Below are positions 7,081-15,726 of a stretch of 34,177 bases of DNA, in pieces. The position numbers and the translations under genes are program-made. The DNA is from Jeotgalicoccus psychrophilus DSM 19085 (GTDB lineage: Bacteria; Bacillota; Bacilli; Staphylococcales; Salinicoccaceae), in contig NZ_AUEF01000022.1 of NCBI RefSeq assembly GCF_000425845.1, positions 1 to 34,177 on the forward strand, written 5' to 3'. How positions within the stretch are numbered: the stretch's first letter is position 1; each line of letters begins with the position of its first letter. Under the pieces are notes generated by a model. The model had not been told where the DNA came from. It saw only the letters and a program-made list of their open reading frames with translations, and did no database searches.

Positions 7081-7695
7081 TTAAATCATTTTAATAATAT
7101 TTATCAGAATAAAACAGGCGATAATAAATATAACGACAGCAGATATTTTATTAATATATCCGGTAATCTTACCATTGCTGTCGAAGTTTCCGATTAGTCT
7201 GCCTAAGAGCACCAGAATAATAAATGCAATCCATGATACGGCGATACAGGAGAAAGTAAACAAAACGAGAGCGCTGCCTGTATATGCAGTAGAATTGGTA
7301 CCGATAATTCCCGCAGTATCGAGTATAGCGTGCGGGTTTAATAAAGATACTGATAATGCGTAGGCAACCTGTTTATACGGTGTCAGTTTTACAGGTGCTT
7401 CAGCAGTCTCAGGTTTTGTAAACCATAGTGATATTGCCATGTAGCTTAAGAAGAAAAATCCGATAATATACATTGCGAGCTGCAGCGCCGGAATCGATAA
7501 AATAATTAATGAAACACCGGCTACAGAAAGGATGATCAGCAATGTGTCACTGAGCCCGGCAGTTATTACAGCCGGCAGTGCATGAATGAACTTTTTATGA
7601 TTAGCACCCTGGTTAATTAAAAATACATTTTGAGCGCCTGGCGGCAGTATTAATCCTGCTGACAGAATGAAACCGTGCAGAAATGCAGTGAGCAT
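7081..7695 (-). CDS. LysE/ArgO-type amino acid exporter
   Basis: A 204-residue membrane protein with six hydrophobic segments. It has the N-terminal LysE signature (GFILSAGLILPPGAQNVFLINQ in part) and the internal SLLNPHAILDT element typical of the ArgO/LysE branch that exports basic amino acids. The ATG at 7695 is chosen over the upstream in-frame ATG at 7758 because AGGAG lies 9 nt before it and the extra residues do not resemble the family. It is the first gene of the minus-strand operon that continues through 5634. Substrate (Arg, Lys or other) is not determinable. Confidence 0.87.
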   Translation of the reverse strand: MLTAFLHGFILSAGLILPPGAQNVFLINQGANHKKFIHALPAVITAGLSDTLLIILSVAGVSLIILSIPALQLAMYIIGFFFLSYMAISLWFTKPETAEAPVKLTPYKQVAYALSVSLLNPHAILDTAGIIGTNSTAYTGSALVLFTFSCIAVSWIAFIILVLLGRLIGNFDSNGKITGYINKISAVVIFIIACFILINIIKMI

Positions 7696-7778
7696 ATATT
7701 GATTCTCCTGACTGTAAATAAGTAGGTTAAGACTAATGTATTTCCTAAAGACATACAATAAAGAATTTTTAAATTAGT

Positions 7779-7807
7779 TTGTAAAATATGGAAGCGTTTT
7801 CTATAAT
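7779..7807 (+). promoter_or_regulatory. SigA-type promoter for ABC-2 exporter operon
   Basis: TTGTAA at 7779-7784 and TATAAT at 7802-7807 are separated by 17 nt, 42 bp upstream of the first permease start. Confidence 0.7.
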
Positions 7808-7849
7808 AGATATAAATGTGTCAGAATAAATTGCAGATGGGGATGGGCA

Positions 7850-9067
7850 ATGTTTAGAATCGTGTTTTTGGAAACGTTTAAAAAAATATACCGTAATAAA
7901 AAGAACAGATTAATATTTCTGCTGGCATTTCTTGGCATCATACTGTATTCCTTTTTATATTTGCCGAACGTTAATAATCCGCTGACAATTGATGTGGATG
8001 AACTCGCTCTTGAAACTGAGTCGGCATACGGCATGAAAGAATCGAGGCTTGATTCGGGAGATATTGCCGTCAACAGTTTTACAGGTATCGATACATACAG
8101 TATGGCCAAATATGATTATGAAAATAATCTCATGTTTTATGATGCATTGGAAAAAGGTGATGTTTCAAGGCTCTTTGAAGTGAAGAGCACAAATTATGTT
8201 CCCTTGTTTACAGTGGAAGCGTTAAATGACTATTTGGAGAGGAAACATGACGGTCAGTTTTTAGAGATGGACTTTGAACGGGCAATGATTAACAGCAACT
8301 TTTTTAAACTGTCTGAGATAGATAATCCGACAACCCATGAATTTAACGGTAAAACAGGAATTCAGCAGCTGTATTCATTTTTTTTAACTTACGGACCGCT
8401 GATTATATTATTTATCACTATATTTGTCGCGAGTGAGGTACTGGTCGATGATCGGAAGCACCATACTTTAAAAGCGGGACAGCCGCTCGGATGGAGAAAA
8501 TACATATTCTATCAGTCTTTATCGATGTTTATTATTATCATGACTGGTATTGCTCTGTTGCTCACGGTATTCTTCCTGCTCATATCACTGCTTTACGGTT
8601 TTGGTGATCTGTCTCTGTTAAATACTAATTACGCTTATAACGACGGTTACAGGGCTGCTGAAGAAAACTTCTTTACCGCACCTGTTACTGACTTTATCCT
8701 GCAATCGTTAATTTTAACAGCACTTTTGCTCTATCTATTTATCCGTTTGAATGCTGTACTGTCGTTAGTATTCAGACATGACGTTATCGTTATGATTGCA
8801 GGATTTGCCATCATCGCATTTAACCGGCTTTACAGCGGCGGCGGTGAAGATAAGTTTTTAGGCATCGGTGCTCATTTATTCCCGCAGAACTATTTTGAGT
8901 TTGGAGATATTTTAAGCGGCCATCAGAACTTTTTAACGTTATCAAATAATTTCACATTTGATAATGGGCTCATTGTCCTTTTCACAACGATTATTATTAT
9001 AGAAATTATCCTCGGAATTCTTGCAGGCTTTATGACCCGTCAGAAGTTCGTAAGGCAGGTGGGGTAA
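7850..9067 (+). CDS. ABC-2 type exporter permease, first subunit
   Basis: A 405-residue permease. A basic N-terminus (FKKIYRNKKNR) leads to a first membrane segment near 22-38, then an ectodomain of about 140 residues, and five more hydrophobic segments from about 180 to the C-terminus. The motif EVLVDDRKHHTLKAGQPLGWRK after the second helix is the coupling-loop region of ABC-2 exporters. It directly abuts the second permease (TAA then ATG), so the two are translated together. The start has a GGGGATGGG ribosome site. The substrate is unknown. Confidence 0.8.
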   Translation: MFRIVFLETFKKIYRNKKNRLIFLLAFLGIILYSFLYLPNVNNPLTIDVDELALETESAYGMKESRLDSGDIAVNSFTGIDTYSMAKYDYENNLMFYDALEKGDVSRLFEVKSTNYVPLFTVEALNDYLERKHDGQFLEMDFERAMINSNFFKLSEIDNPTTHEFNGKTGIQQLYSFFLTYGPLIILFITIFVASEVLVDDRKHHTLKAGQPLGWRKYIFYQSLSMFIIIMTGIALLLTVFFLLISLLYGFGDLSLLNTNYAYNDGYRAAEENFFTAPVTDFILQSLILTALLLYLFIRLNAVLSLVFRHDVIVMIAGFAIIAFNRLYSGGGEDKFLGIGAHLFPQNYFEFGDILSGHQNFLTLSNNFTFDNGLIVLFTTIIIIEIILGILAGFMTRQKFVRQVG

Positions 9068-10243
9068 ATGAAGTTATTTAAATGGGATTTTCTTAAAATT
9101 ATAAGGGACTGGAAAGTGAGAATACTTTTAGTATCGCTGTTTCTTTTCCTGGCAAGCTATTCGGCGTTTTACCAGGACCGTTCTATTGTGCTTCCGCAGG
9201 AAGAACTGCGGAGTGAATATGAAGATACGCAGCAAATCTTTCACGCGATACCTCAAAATCATTTTGACTCAGCCGCAGGACAGGAAGTGTACGATAAACT
9301 TGCACGCCAGCAAAGTATTATCGGTATGCAGCGTTATATTTTAGGCGAACAGGAAGGAAATACTGTATCCGGGCTCGAGAATGTAGTCAGCGATTATGTT
9401 GACCAGGGGCTGGAACTTGCTGAAAACAGACTGTTCTTTTATGAAGCTGATGATTTTGAATCACAGGAGCTGCTGCTGTCATTTATGCCGGCTAAAGCCG
9501 AGATTGAAAATGATTTAAAATTTTTAACATATCTGAAAGAGCATAATGTCGATATTGACTGGAATCCAATGTCACCGTCACTTGTGCTGTTTAATTTAGT
9601 AAATATCGTTGCAGGTATATTTATATTTGTTATTGCTGCGATATTCGGTGCTGACCGGTTCAGCCGGGACCAGGAATTCAACTGGAGTATTTCCCAGGGA
9701 ATACCGTATTCCTGGGCTCATCAGTGGAGACAGCGAACTTTTATCAGCTGGGGACTGATATGGCTCATCGTACTTGCTGGGATCTGCGTCTCGTATATAC
9801 TCAGTACACTTTTCACTGACAGCGGCACACTTAATTATCCTGTACCGCTTTACAGCGGCGAAGAAACAGTATATATCAGTATAATGCAGTACGTTATACT
9901 AGCGTTACTTCTGACGATGGCTTTGAGCTACATTATCGTTAAGCTGTCGACAGGACTGTCGTGGGTATTCAGAAATATCTACCTGACAATTACTATAGTA
10001 ACGGCAGTGTTTTATCTGCCGTATGTTTTTGCACTGACAGGACCTGCTGCAAGCTGGAATCCATTCCTGTATCTGCAGATTATACCTGTATTGGAAGGTT
10101 CATGGGAGTCATTAAAAAATGTAACTGTGACGAAGCTGATTATCAGTATTGCGGTATTATATATCATCGTCGAAATCGTGTTTCATTTTATCTTTAAACT
10201 GATACCGACACGAACAGGCAAGCTTGAAAGGAGAAGGAACTAA
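9068..10243 (+). CDS. ABC-2 type exporter permease, second subunit
   Basis: A 391-residue permease with the same plan as its neighbour: a basic start (KWDFLKIIRDWKVR), a first membrane segment near 18-32, an ectodomain up to about residue 170, and five C-terminal membrane segments. GADRFSRDQEFNWSISQGIP matches the coupling-loop region. The two permeases look like diverged paralogues that would form a heterodimer. The stop codon overlaps the ATPase start in TAATG. No family more specific than ABC-2 is recognised. Confidence 0.8.
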   Translation: MKLFKWDFLKIIRDWKVRILLVSLFLFLASYSAFYQDRSIVLPQEELRSEYEDTQQIFHAIPQNHFDSAAGQEVYDKLARQQSIIGMQRYILGEQEGNTVSGLENVVSDYVDQGLELAENRLFFYEADDFESQELLLSFMPAKAEIENDLKFLTYLKEHNVDIDWNPMSPSLVLFNLVNIVAGIFIFVIAAIFGADRFSRDQEFNWSISQGIPYSWAHQWRQRTFISWGLIWLIVLAGICVSYILSTLFTDSGTLNYPVPLYSGEETVYISIMQYVILALLLTMALSYIIVKLSTGLSWVFRNIYLTITIVTAVFYLPYVFALTGPAASWNPFLYLQIIPVLEGSWESLKNVTVTKLIISIAVLYIIVEIVFHFIFKLIPTRTGKLERRRN

Positions 10244-11151
10244 TGTCATTGGAAGTCAAAAATTTAACGATAAACTACGGGACTAAAACGGTGTTGAAGG
10301 ATGTTAATTTTAATATTCCGGATAATACGATTATCGGTCTGGTTGCTCCAAACGGTACAGGGAAAACGACGTTATTTAATGCGATTATACGATTTATTCC
10401 GATTAATACCGGAGAGATTTTAATCGATGGTATCGCCTATAAAAATACGACAAAGGATGTCAAAGCGCTGCACAATAAAATTACTTTCTTTCCGGACCAG
10501 GCGGAACTGTATGAAGATTTTTCAGGCGTTGAGCATATAGAAATGTACCGGGATATATGGAATCCTAAAAGCAGAAATATAGATGAAGTCATCCGGAGGC
10601 TGAACATGGAGGACTATGTAGGAAATAAGGTGAAAACTTACTCCCTCGGTATGAGACAGCGATTATGTTTTGCGATGATGATCGCTGCAGATACGAAGAT
10701 TATGTTTATGGATGAGATTATGAATGGACTGGATCCGGTGAACGTTGAACTGGTAAGTTCGGTGCTGCAGGAAATAAAAGCGGACGGGAAGATTATTATT
10801 GTCGCATCTCATCTGCTGGAAAACCTGGATGATTATGCAGATCAGATTTATTTTTTAAATGAACAAAGCATATATTACACATACATCCGGGAAGAATCTC
10901 ATAGAGATTACGTTAAAGGTTATATTTCCAAAGACAGTTTAAAATCTATCGGCCCGCTTGAAGAGGGCACATTATATTTGGCTGGTGACCGTATATGTAT
11001 TCCTGCTGACAGCATGAAAGAAGACGAAATGTTTAAGATGATGAGCACATTGAAGAAATTCAGTTCTGCTGAAGTGTCGCTCGGCGCATTGGGGACTCAT
11101 GAACATTATCTGCGTATTTATAAAGGAGAGAGAAGTTATGATACGGTTTAG
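10243..11151 (+). CDS. ABC transporter ATPase of the ABC-2 exporter
   Basis: A 302-residue ATPase: Walker A APNGTGKTT at 35-43, Q-loop Q85, signature YSLGMRQR at 133-140, Walker B IMFMDE at 153-158, D-loop GLDP at 162-165 and switch H190. The residue after the catalytic glutamate is isoleucine (MDEIMNGLDP) where most ATPases have proline. Residues beyond about 210 form a C-terminal extension as in drug- and bacteriocin-type exporters. The start overlaps the second permease by one base and the end overlaps the lipoprotein gene by 14 bp, so it is part of a tightly coupled four-gene operon. Confidence 0.9.
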   Translation: MSLEVKNLTINYGTKTVLKDVNFNIPDNTIIGLVAPNGTGKTTLFNAIIRFIPINTGEILIDGIAYKNTTKDVKALHNKITFFPDQAELYEDFSGVEHIEMYRDIWNPKSRNIDEVIRRLNMEDYVGNKVKTYSLGMRQRLCFAMMIAADTKIMFMDEIMNGLDPVNVELVSSVLQEIKADGKIIIVASHLLENLDDYADQIYFLNEQSIYYTYIREESHRDYVKGYISKDSLKSIGPLEEGTLYLAGDRICIPADSMKEDEMFKMMSTLKKFSSAEVSLGALGTHEHYLRIYKGERSYDTV

Positions 11152-11854
11152 CGTGCTGTCTCTCTTTGTACTGCTGTTAATGGGGTGCAGTTTTAACGGT
11201 ATTATGAGCGAATCGTATGATGGTAAAAAGATAACGGCAGACGAAGAAGCTGTTGAATTATATGAAGAAGAAAATCTTTTAAAAACAGAAGGACTGGAAT
11301 CCCGTTATGCTTTTTTGAACAGTGATACGGTATTTGAAGGTCTCCGTGACGGCGGAACAGAGATAACATTGTCACCTGGTCATTATGTCATAGGAGAAGA
11401 TGTTGAACCGGGCCGCTACAGTGCGGCGACAGAAGAGGCATCAGCAATCGTAGTATATGATGAAAACGGAGATAGATTACTGGAAACAGCATTAAACTAT
11501 TTCAACACCAACGCTGTTTTGGAGCTGCAGGAAGGTTACCGTGTTGAATACGTTACAAGACGGGGACCCATCGATCTAATCCCATCGGAAGAAAAATACG
11601 ACAGTATGATTCCTGCCGGTATTCATACTGTCGGAGAACATCTTGAGGCAGGAACGTACAGCCTCTTAACAAAAGAATTACCTGTAAGACGTTTGAACTC
11701 TGAAGACGAGGTATATATGAATCCGGGTGGGATGGGTTCAGTCAGTTTATCGAGTACAGATGTTGAAATAGATACAGAATTGAGTATTAAAGTAGAACTT
11801 CACGAGGGTGATACTATCGTTTCAGAACATCCCGTTGTACTTGAAAAGGACTAG
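11138..11854 (+). CDS. Lipoprotein with duplicated GxYxVGxDxxxGxYS repeats
   Basis: A 238-residue secreted lipoprotein. A 16-residue signal peptide ends in the lipobox LMGC, with lipidation at C17. The mature part has two related segments exactly 80 residues apart: GHYVIGEDVEPGRYS (81-95) and GIHTVGEHLEAGTYS (161-175), each starting a beta-rich module. This motif recurs in small secreted proteins of Gram-positive bacteria, without a defined function. The ATG at 11138 is chosen because AAGGAG precedes it and a signal peptide follows; the longer form from 11099 has neither. It overlaps the ATPase gene, suggesting a surface partner of the exporter. Confidence 0.8.
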   Translation: MIRFSVLSLFVLLLMGCSFNGIMSESYDGKKITADEEAVELYEEENLLKTEGLESRYAFLNSDTVFEGLRDGGTEITLSPGHYVIGEDVEPGRYSAATEEASAIVVYDENGDRLLETALNYFNTNAVLELQEGYRVEYVTRRGPIDLIPSEEKYDSMIPAGIHTVGEHLEAGTYSLLTKELPVRRLNSEDEVYMNPGGMGSVSLSSTDVEIDTELSIKVELHEGDTIVSEHPVVLEKD

Positions 11855-11919
11855 CGATTGAACTTTCACTATGCGATACTTGTTCACAAGAATAAATAAA
11901 CAAATTGGGAGTTGTAATT

Positions 11920-13365
11920 ATGTCTGCTGATAATCAGACGAGAACAGAACTTGATAATACGATGTCTAAACGGTTTATATGGGCAATTGCTTACGGATCT
12001 TCAATCGGCTGGGGCGCATTTATTTTACCAGGGGACTGGCTGATTTCATCAGGAACACTTGGAGCGACTCTCGGAATTACTATCGGCGGATTACTGATGC
12101 TGATTATCGCTGTAGGCTACGGTGCACTAACGGCTAAGTTCCCTGTATCCGGCGGAGAATTTGCATTTACATATGCCGGTTTCGGCAAGTTCAGTGCATT
12201 TATCGCGTCATGGTTTTTAGTATTAGGTTATATATGTGTCGTCGCGCTGAATGCCAGTGCATTCAGTCTGCTGTTTAAATTTGTACTTCCTGACTTTTTA
12301 GAAGTCGGATACTTATATACGATTGCAGGATGGGACGTCTACATCATGGAAGTCATACTGTCTTCTGCCATACTTATAATATTCGCTTTAATCAGTATGA
12401 AGGGATCAGGTTTGTCTGGAAATCTGCAGTTTATATTCTGTCTGTTCATGGCGTTTGTAGTAGCAGGATTATTCGCCGTATCATTTTTCACTGGAGAATT
12501 TTCATTCCAAAATGCAAAACCGCTGTTTAATGAAGAAGCGGGAATCTGGACATCGATTATTTTAATCGTTGCGATAGCGCCGTGGATGTATGTCGGGTTT
12601 GATAACATTCCTCAGGCAGCGGAAGAATTTAAATTCAGTCCTGATAAAACGTTTAAACTCATCGTTTTCGGTATTATTGCATCTGTTATAACTTATGTCG
12701 CAATGATTTTAGTAACAGCTTGGATTTATCCGGATCAGAACTCTATGGACGGGGCAGTCTGGGTGACAGGATCTGTTATTCAGTCGTCGATGGGAACTAT
12801 CGGGATAGTGTTCCTGGCATTTGCGATTTCTTTCGGTGTATTTACAGGTCTTAATGGATTCTACATGTCTTCTTCAAGACTAATTTTTGCAATGGGACGT
12901 GCGAACTTTGTACCGACTATATTTGCCAAAGTTCATAAGAAAAATAAAACACCGCATTATGCAGTGCTCTTCGTAATGCTTGTATGTCTGATTGCACCAT
13001 GGCTCGGCAGAACAGCATTGAGCTGGATTGTAGACATGTCATCTGTCGGCGTGTCAGTCGCATTCCTTGCTACAAGTGCAGTGACAGTTAAGTTTTTCAG
13101 TACTAAAGAACACAGAAACATCATTTATGTAATATTTGGAGCACTCGGTATCATTATTTCTCTTGTATTTTTAGTACTGTTGTTATTCCCAGGCTCACCG
13201 GCAGCACTGACAGCACCGTCATATTATGCACTTCTCGCTTGGACAATACTCGGTATGGTGTTCCTTGCGATAAAATACAAATCATTAAAATCAATGTCTA
13301 AAGAAGAACTGGATTATATGATTCTAAATAAAACAAGAGAAGAAGTAATGCATGAAAGAAAATAA
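11920..13365 (+). CDS. APC-family amino acid permease
   Basis: A 481-residue carrier with about twelve membrane segments. The first helix carries the APC substrate-binding loop as GSSIGWGAFILPGDWL (about 26-41), followed by PVSGGEFAFTYAGFGKF in the third-helix region, and FALSFGVFTGLNGFYMSSSRL-type sequence near residues 305-325. These fit the amino acid-polyamine-organocation superfamily. ATG at 11920 is chosen over an upstream TTG at 11905, because GGGAG is spaced correctly for it. It appears to be a single gene, or the first gene of a pair with the DUF488 gene 43 bp downstream. The transported amino acid or amine is unknown. Confidence 0.85.
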   Translation: MSADNQTRTELDNTMSKRFIWAIAYGSSIGWGAFILPGDWLISSGTLGATLGITIGGLLMLIIAVGYGALTAKFPVSGGEFAFTYAGFGKFSAFIASWFLVLGYICVVALNASAFSLLFKFVLPDFLEVGYLYTIAGWDVYIMEVILSSAILIIFALISMKGSGLSGNLQFIFCLFMAFVVAGLFAVSFFTGEFSFQNAKPLFNEEAGIWTSIILIVAIAPWMYVGFDNIPQAAEEFKFSPDKTFKLIVFGIIASVITYVAMILVTAWIYPDQNSMDGAVWVTGSVIQSSMGTIGIVFLAFAISFGVFTGLNGFYMSSSRLIFAMGRANFVPTIFAKVHKKNKTPHYAVLFVMLVCLIAPWLGRTALSWIVDMSSVGVSVAFLATSAVTVKFFSTKEHRNIIYVIFGALGIIISLVFLVLLLFPGSPAALTAPSYYALLAWTILGMVFLAIKYKSLKSMSKEELDYMILNKTREEVMHERK

Positions 13366-13408
13366 GACGGGTAAAGAATAACATAATATATTATTCGGAG
13401 CTGATATT

Positions 13409-13753
13409 ATGTTGAAACTGAAGCGTGTTTATGATGGTGTCTCACAGCAGGATGGAAAACGTATTTTAGTGGATGGTGTCTGGCCGCGGGGGATTAAGAA
13501 AGAAGATTTAGAACACGATGAGTGGTATAAAGATATCGCACCGTCGGCTGATTTAAGAAAATGGTTTGATCATGATGCTGAAAAATGGGAAGAGTTCAAA
13601 AAGAAATATAATAAAGAACTGAAAAATCAAAACGAGCTGGTTGATAAAATTAAAGAAGATGCAGATGGTCACAACGTCACATTATTATATGCGGCAAAGG
13701 ATACAGAGCATAACCAGGCAGTAGTTATAAAAGAATATATTGATGGAAAATAA
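13409..13753 (+). CDS. DUF488 (YeaO-like) protein
   Basis: A 114-residue soluble protein with the DUF488/YeaO pattern: LKRVYDG near the start, ILVDGVWPRGIKKEDL (about 19-34), WYKDIAPSADLRKWFDHD (about 40-57), and VTLLYAAKDTEHNQAVV near the end. The family is widespread and has no established biochemical role. CGGAG precedes the ATG. It sits 43 bp after the APC permease and ends at a bidirectional terminator. Confidence 0.88.
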   Translation: MLKLKRVYDGVSQQDGKRILVDGVWPRGIKKEDLEHDEWYKDIAPSADLRKWFDHDAEKWEEFKKKYNKELKNQNELVDKIKEDADGHNVTLLYAAKDTEHNQAVVIKEYIDGK

Positions 13754-13777
13754 AAAGACGGCAGCTGCCGTCTTTTT
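13752..13777. terminator. Bidirectional terminator, DUF488/DUF4256
   Basis: AAAAAGACGGCAG is followed immediately by its exact reverse complement, giving a palindromic hairpin with A and T tails. Its right end overlaps the stop codon (13777-13779) of the convergent DUF4256 gene. Confidence 0.88.
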
Positions 13778-14325
13778 TATATTTTTAACTTTCCTCTGAA
13801 ACCGCGAGCTCCGTAATACGAATCAGCACCGTTATGATACAGGAATACTGTGTTATAGCGTTTGTCACAGAATAAGGCACCGCCGAGATCTCTAATATCA
13901 GATGGTGTCTCAACCCAGCTTGATGACTTAAGATCAAAGTCCCCGAACTGCTGCAGGTGTCTGTAATCTTCTTCAGTCAGCATATCGATACCAATTTCCT
14001 TGGCTAAATCAACAGCTGAGTTTTCAGGTTTATATTTCTTTCTGGCTTCAAGTGCAGCTCTGTCGTAACACACACTGCGTCGTCCTTTAGGGCTTTCTTT
14101 TGCACAGTCCACAAAGTAAAGATCGCCCTTAAAATCGATAACGTCAGGTTCGCCTTCAGTTGATTCCATATTGTGAAGTGCAGCAAGCTGTTTATCAGTT
14201 AATTTAGCTGCAATATTTTCAAAAGAGATGTCTTCGTGACGTTCCTTATGAGTATTAAAGCGAGACTCCAGAGCATTAAGTAATTCTACTTTTTCTGCTT
14301 TAGTAAGTTTCTTCTTCAATGTCAT
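13777..14325 (-). CDS. DUF4256 family protein
   Basis: A 182-residue soluble protein. The features of DUF4256 are present: LLNALESRFNTHKERH near the N-terminus, DFKGDLYFVDCAKESPKGRRS (in part) in the middle, and the C-terminal DLGGALFCDKRYNTVFLYHNGADSYYGARGFRG region. No catalytic function is known. The ATG at 14325 has GGAGG 7 nt upstream; an in-frame ATG at 14451 would add a hydrophobic 42-residue stretch that overlaps the divergent gene and lacks a ribosome site. It is divergent from the methyltransferase, with 86 bp between starts. Confidence 0.88.
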   Translation of the reverse strand: MTLKKKLTKAEKVELLNALESRFNTHKERHEDISFENIAAKLTDKQLAALHNMESTEGEPDVIDFKGDLYFVDCAKESPKGRRSVCYDRAALEARKKYKPENSAVDLAKEIGIDMLTEEDYRHLQQFGDFDLKSSSWVETPSDIRDLGGALFCDKRYNTVFLYHNGADSYYGARGFRGKLKI

Positions 14326-14411
14326 TGTACAACCTCCAATTATCATATTTAATTTAATAGTACCATGGTAAACTGTAACGATAAACATATTTAACAGAAC
14401 GGGGAAAGACA

Positions 14412-15200
14412 ATGATAGTAACAACGAGCGGACGATATAATGAACATGCATTACAAAAAGCGAAGGATATCGCTATGCGTTACAAACTGTACTTTGTAAT
14501 GCGTAAAAAGCTTTCTGTAAAAGAGATTAAGGAGCGTTATATCGACGATGTATTAGTAGTTGGAAATGACGAGATGAGTATCACGCGACTGTCAGATAAT
14601 GATCCTGTAAAATACCACCCGAACTTCTCAATGGTCCGTGCGAAAAGGTTATTAAATAATGATAATGATGCTTTGGCAGATGCAGCGGAACTAAAACCCG
14701 GGATGTCATTTTTAGACTGTACAATGGGCCTTGCGGCTGATAGTGTAATCGCAAGCCTGACGGTCGGAACTTCAGGTCAAGTGACTGCATTAGAACAAAG
14801 CTTTATATTATATTTGCTGGCAAAAGAGGGGCTCGCTTCATACGATACAAATATAAAAATGCTGAACGATGCAATGCGTGCTATAGAAACAGTGCATCAA
14901 AATCATACAGACTACTTAGAAAAATTACCGGATAACAGTTTTGATATCGTCTACTTTGATCCGATGTTCGATGAAGAAATCAATGATTCACAAAGCTTAA
15001 GATTAATAACGGAAGTAACTCACACTGAAATATTGTCACAAAAAACGATAGACGAAGCGAAACGTGTCGCAGCAAAAAAAATAGTGCTGAAAGATCATTT
15101 CAGAAGCAGCAGATTTGAACAATTCGGCTTTATGCAGCAAGTGAGAAAAACGAGTAAAGTTCATTATGGTATTATCAGGACAGATTTTGAAGTTGACTAA
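14412..15200 (+). CDS. Class I SAM-dependent methyltransferase, RsmJ/YpiP-like
   Basis: A 262-residue Rossmann-fold methyltransferase. Motif I is FLDCTMGLAAD (100-110), an acidic residue follows strand 2 (TALEQS, E128), and the catalytic-loop region is DIVYFDPMFD with DPMF at 183-186. This arrangement matches the SAM_MT/RsmJ family, which includes the 16S rRNA guanine-N2 methyltransferase RsmJ and the uncharacterised B. subtilis YpiP. The N-terminal 70 residues precede the fold. An rRNA substrate is plausible but not shown. The ATG follows a GGGGAAAG site. Confidence 0.82.
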   Translation: MIVTTSGRYNEHALQKAKDIAMRYKLYFVMRKKLSVKEIKERYIDDVLVVGNDEMSITRLSDNDPVKYHPNFSMVRAKRLLNNDNDALADAAELKPGMSFLDCTMGLAADSVIASLTVGTSGQVTALEQSFILYLLAKEGLASYDTNIKMLNDAMRAIETVHQNHTDYLEKLPDNSFDIVYFDPMFDEEINDSQSLRLITEVTHTEILSQKTIDEAKRVAAKKIVLKDHFRSSRFEQFGFMQQVRKTSKVHYGIIRTDFEVD

Positions 15201-15234
15201 CAGAAAATAGTATTTTATAGTGTAGATAACTTAA

Positions 15235-15365
15235 TAAGAAGTTCTCTAGGGTTCCGTTAAATTATTTAAGTCTGGACCGAGAGAGAACGCTGGAATGAGT
15301 TCCAGTACACGGAAGGACAAAAGCCTGGGAGAGTAACGAAAGTTATTCTTCCGGGCTTTTTTTAT
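15235..15365 (+). ncRNA. Guanidine-I (ykkC) riboswitch with intrinsic terminator
   Basis: Conserved ykkC-class blocks occur in order: CTAGGGTTCCG at 15246-15256, GGACCGAGAGA near 15274-15284, ACACGGAAGGACAAAAGCC at 15307-15325 and GGGAGA at 15327-15332. The last block also forms the left side of a 17-bp stem (15321-15337 with 15342-15358) with a GAAA loop and a T run, so ligand binding and termination are mutually exclusive. Guanidinium is the known ligand of subtype I. It lies 38 bp before a YkkC-like SMR gene, exactly the expected partner. Boundaries are approximate. Confidence 0.93.
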
Positions 15366-15402
15366 TCTCAATTCTTATAAATTTTAAAATAGGAGAAAAA
15401 TT

Positions 15403-15726
15403 ATGTGGTTATTAGTTATTATTGCAGCAATGTTTGAAATCGGCTGGGCAACAGGGCTGAAGTACGCGGATAATGGATTTGAATGGGTACTCACAGTGAT
15501 TTCAATTGTCGTCAGTTTCGGACTGCTTGTGTATGTTTCGACGAAAATGCCGGCAAGTACAGTATATGCTGTATTCGTAGGCATTGGAGCAGTAGGAACA
15601 GTGCTTGTTGATATTATTGTATTTGACGGTGCGTTCAATATCGGAATTATTATATTTGTAGCGCTGCTTGTATTCGGCGTTATTGGACTTAAGACTGTAA
15701 CAGATCACGAGGAGGGTGCTAAATGA
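15403..15726 (+). CDS. ykkC: Guanidine/SMR exporter subunit, YkkC-like
   Basis: A 107-residue SMR protein with four membrane segments. E12 in AAMFEIGWATGLKYAD is the proton/substrate-coupling glutamate, and the central STVYAVFVGIGAVGTVL and final GVIGLKTVTD match B. subtilis YkkC. YkkC and YkkD form a heterodimer, and SMR proteins under guanidine-I control export guanidinium. The gene is directly behind such a riboswitch and overlaps the next gene by four bases (ATGA). The symbol is given by homology and context. Confidence 0.9.
   Translation: MWLLVIIAAMFEIGWATGLKYADNGFEWVLTVISIVVSFGLLVYVSTKMPASTVYAVFVGIGAVGTVLVDIIVFDGAFNIGIIIFVALLVFGVIGLKTVTDHEEGAK

Noticed and set aside
14361-14370. Palindrome TACCATGGTA between DUF4256 and methyltransferase genes as an operator
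   Set aside because: Only 10 bp, with no second copy nearby and no adjacent regulator; could be chance.
14326-14451. 42-residue N-terminal extension of the DUF4256 protein
   Set aside because: It overlaps the divergent methyltransferase gene; GGAGG is correctly placed only for the ATG at 14325.
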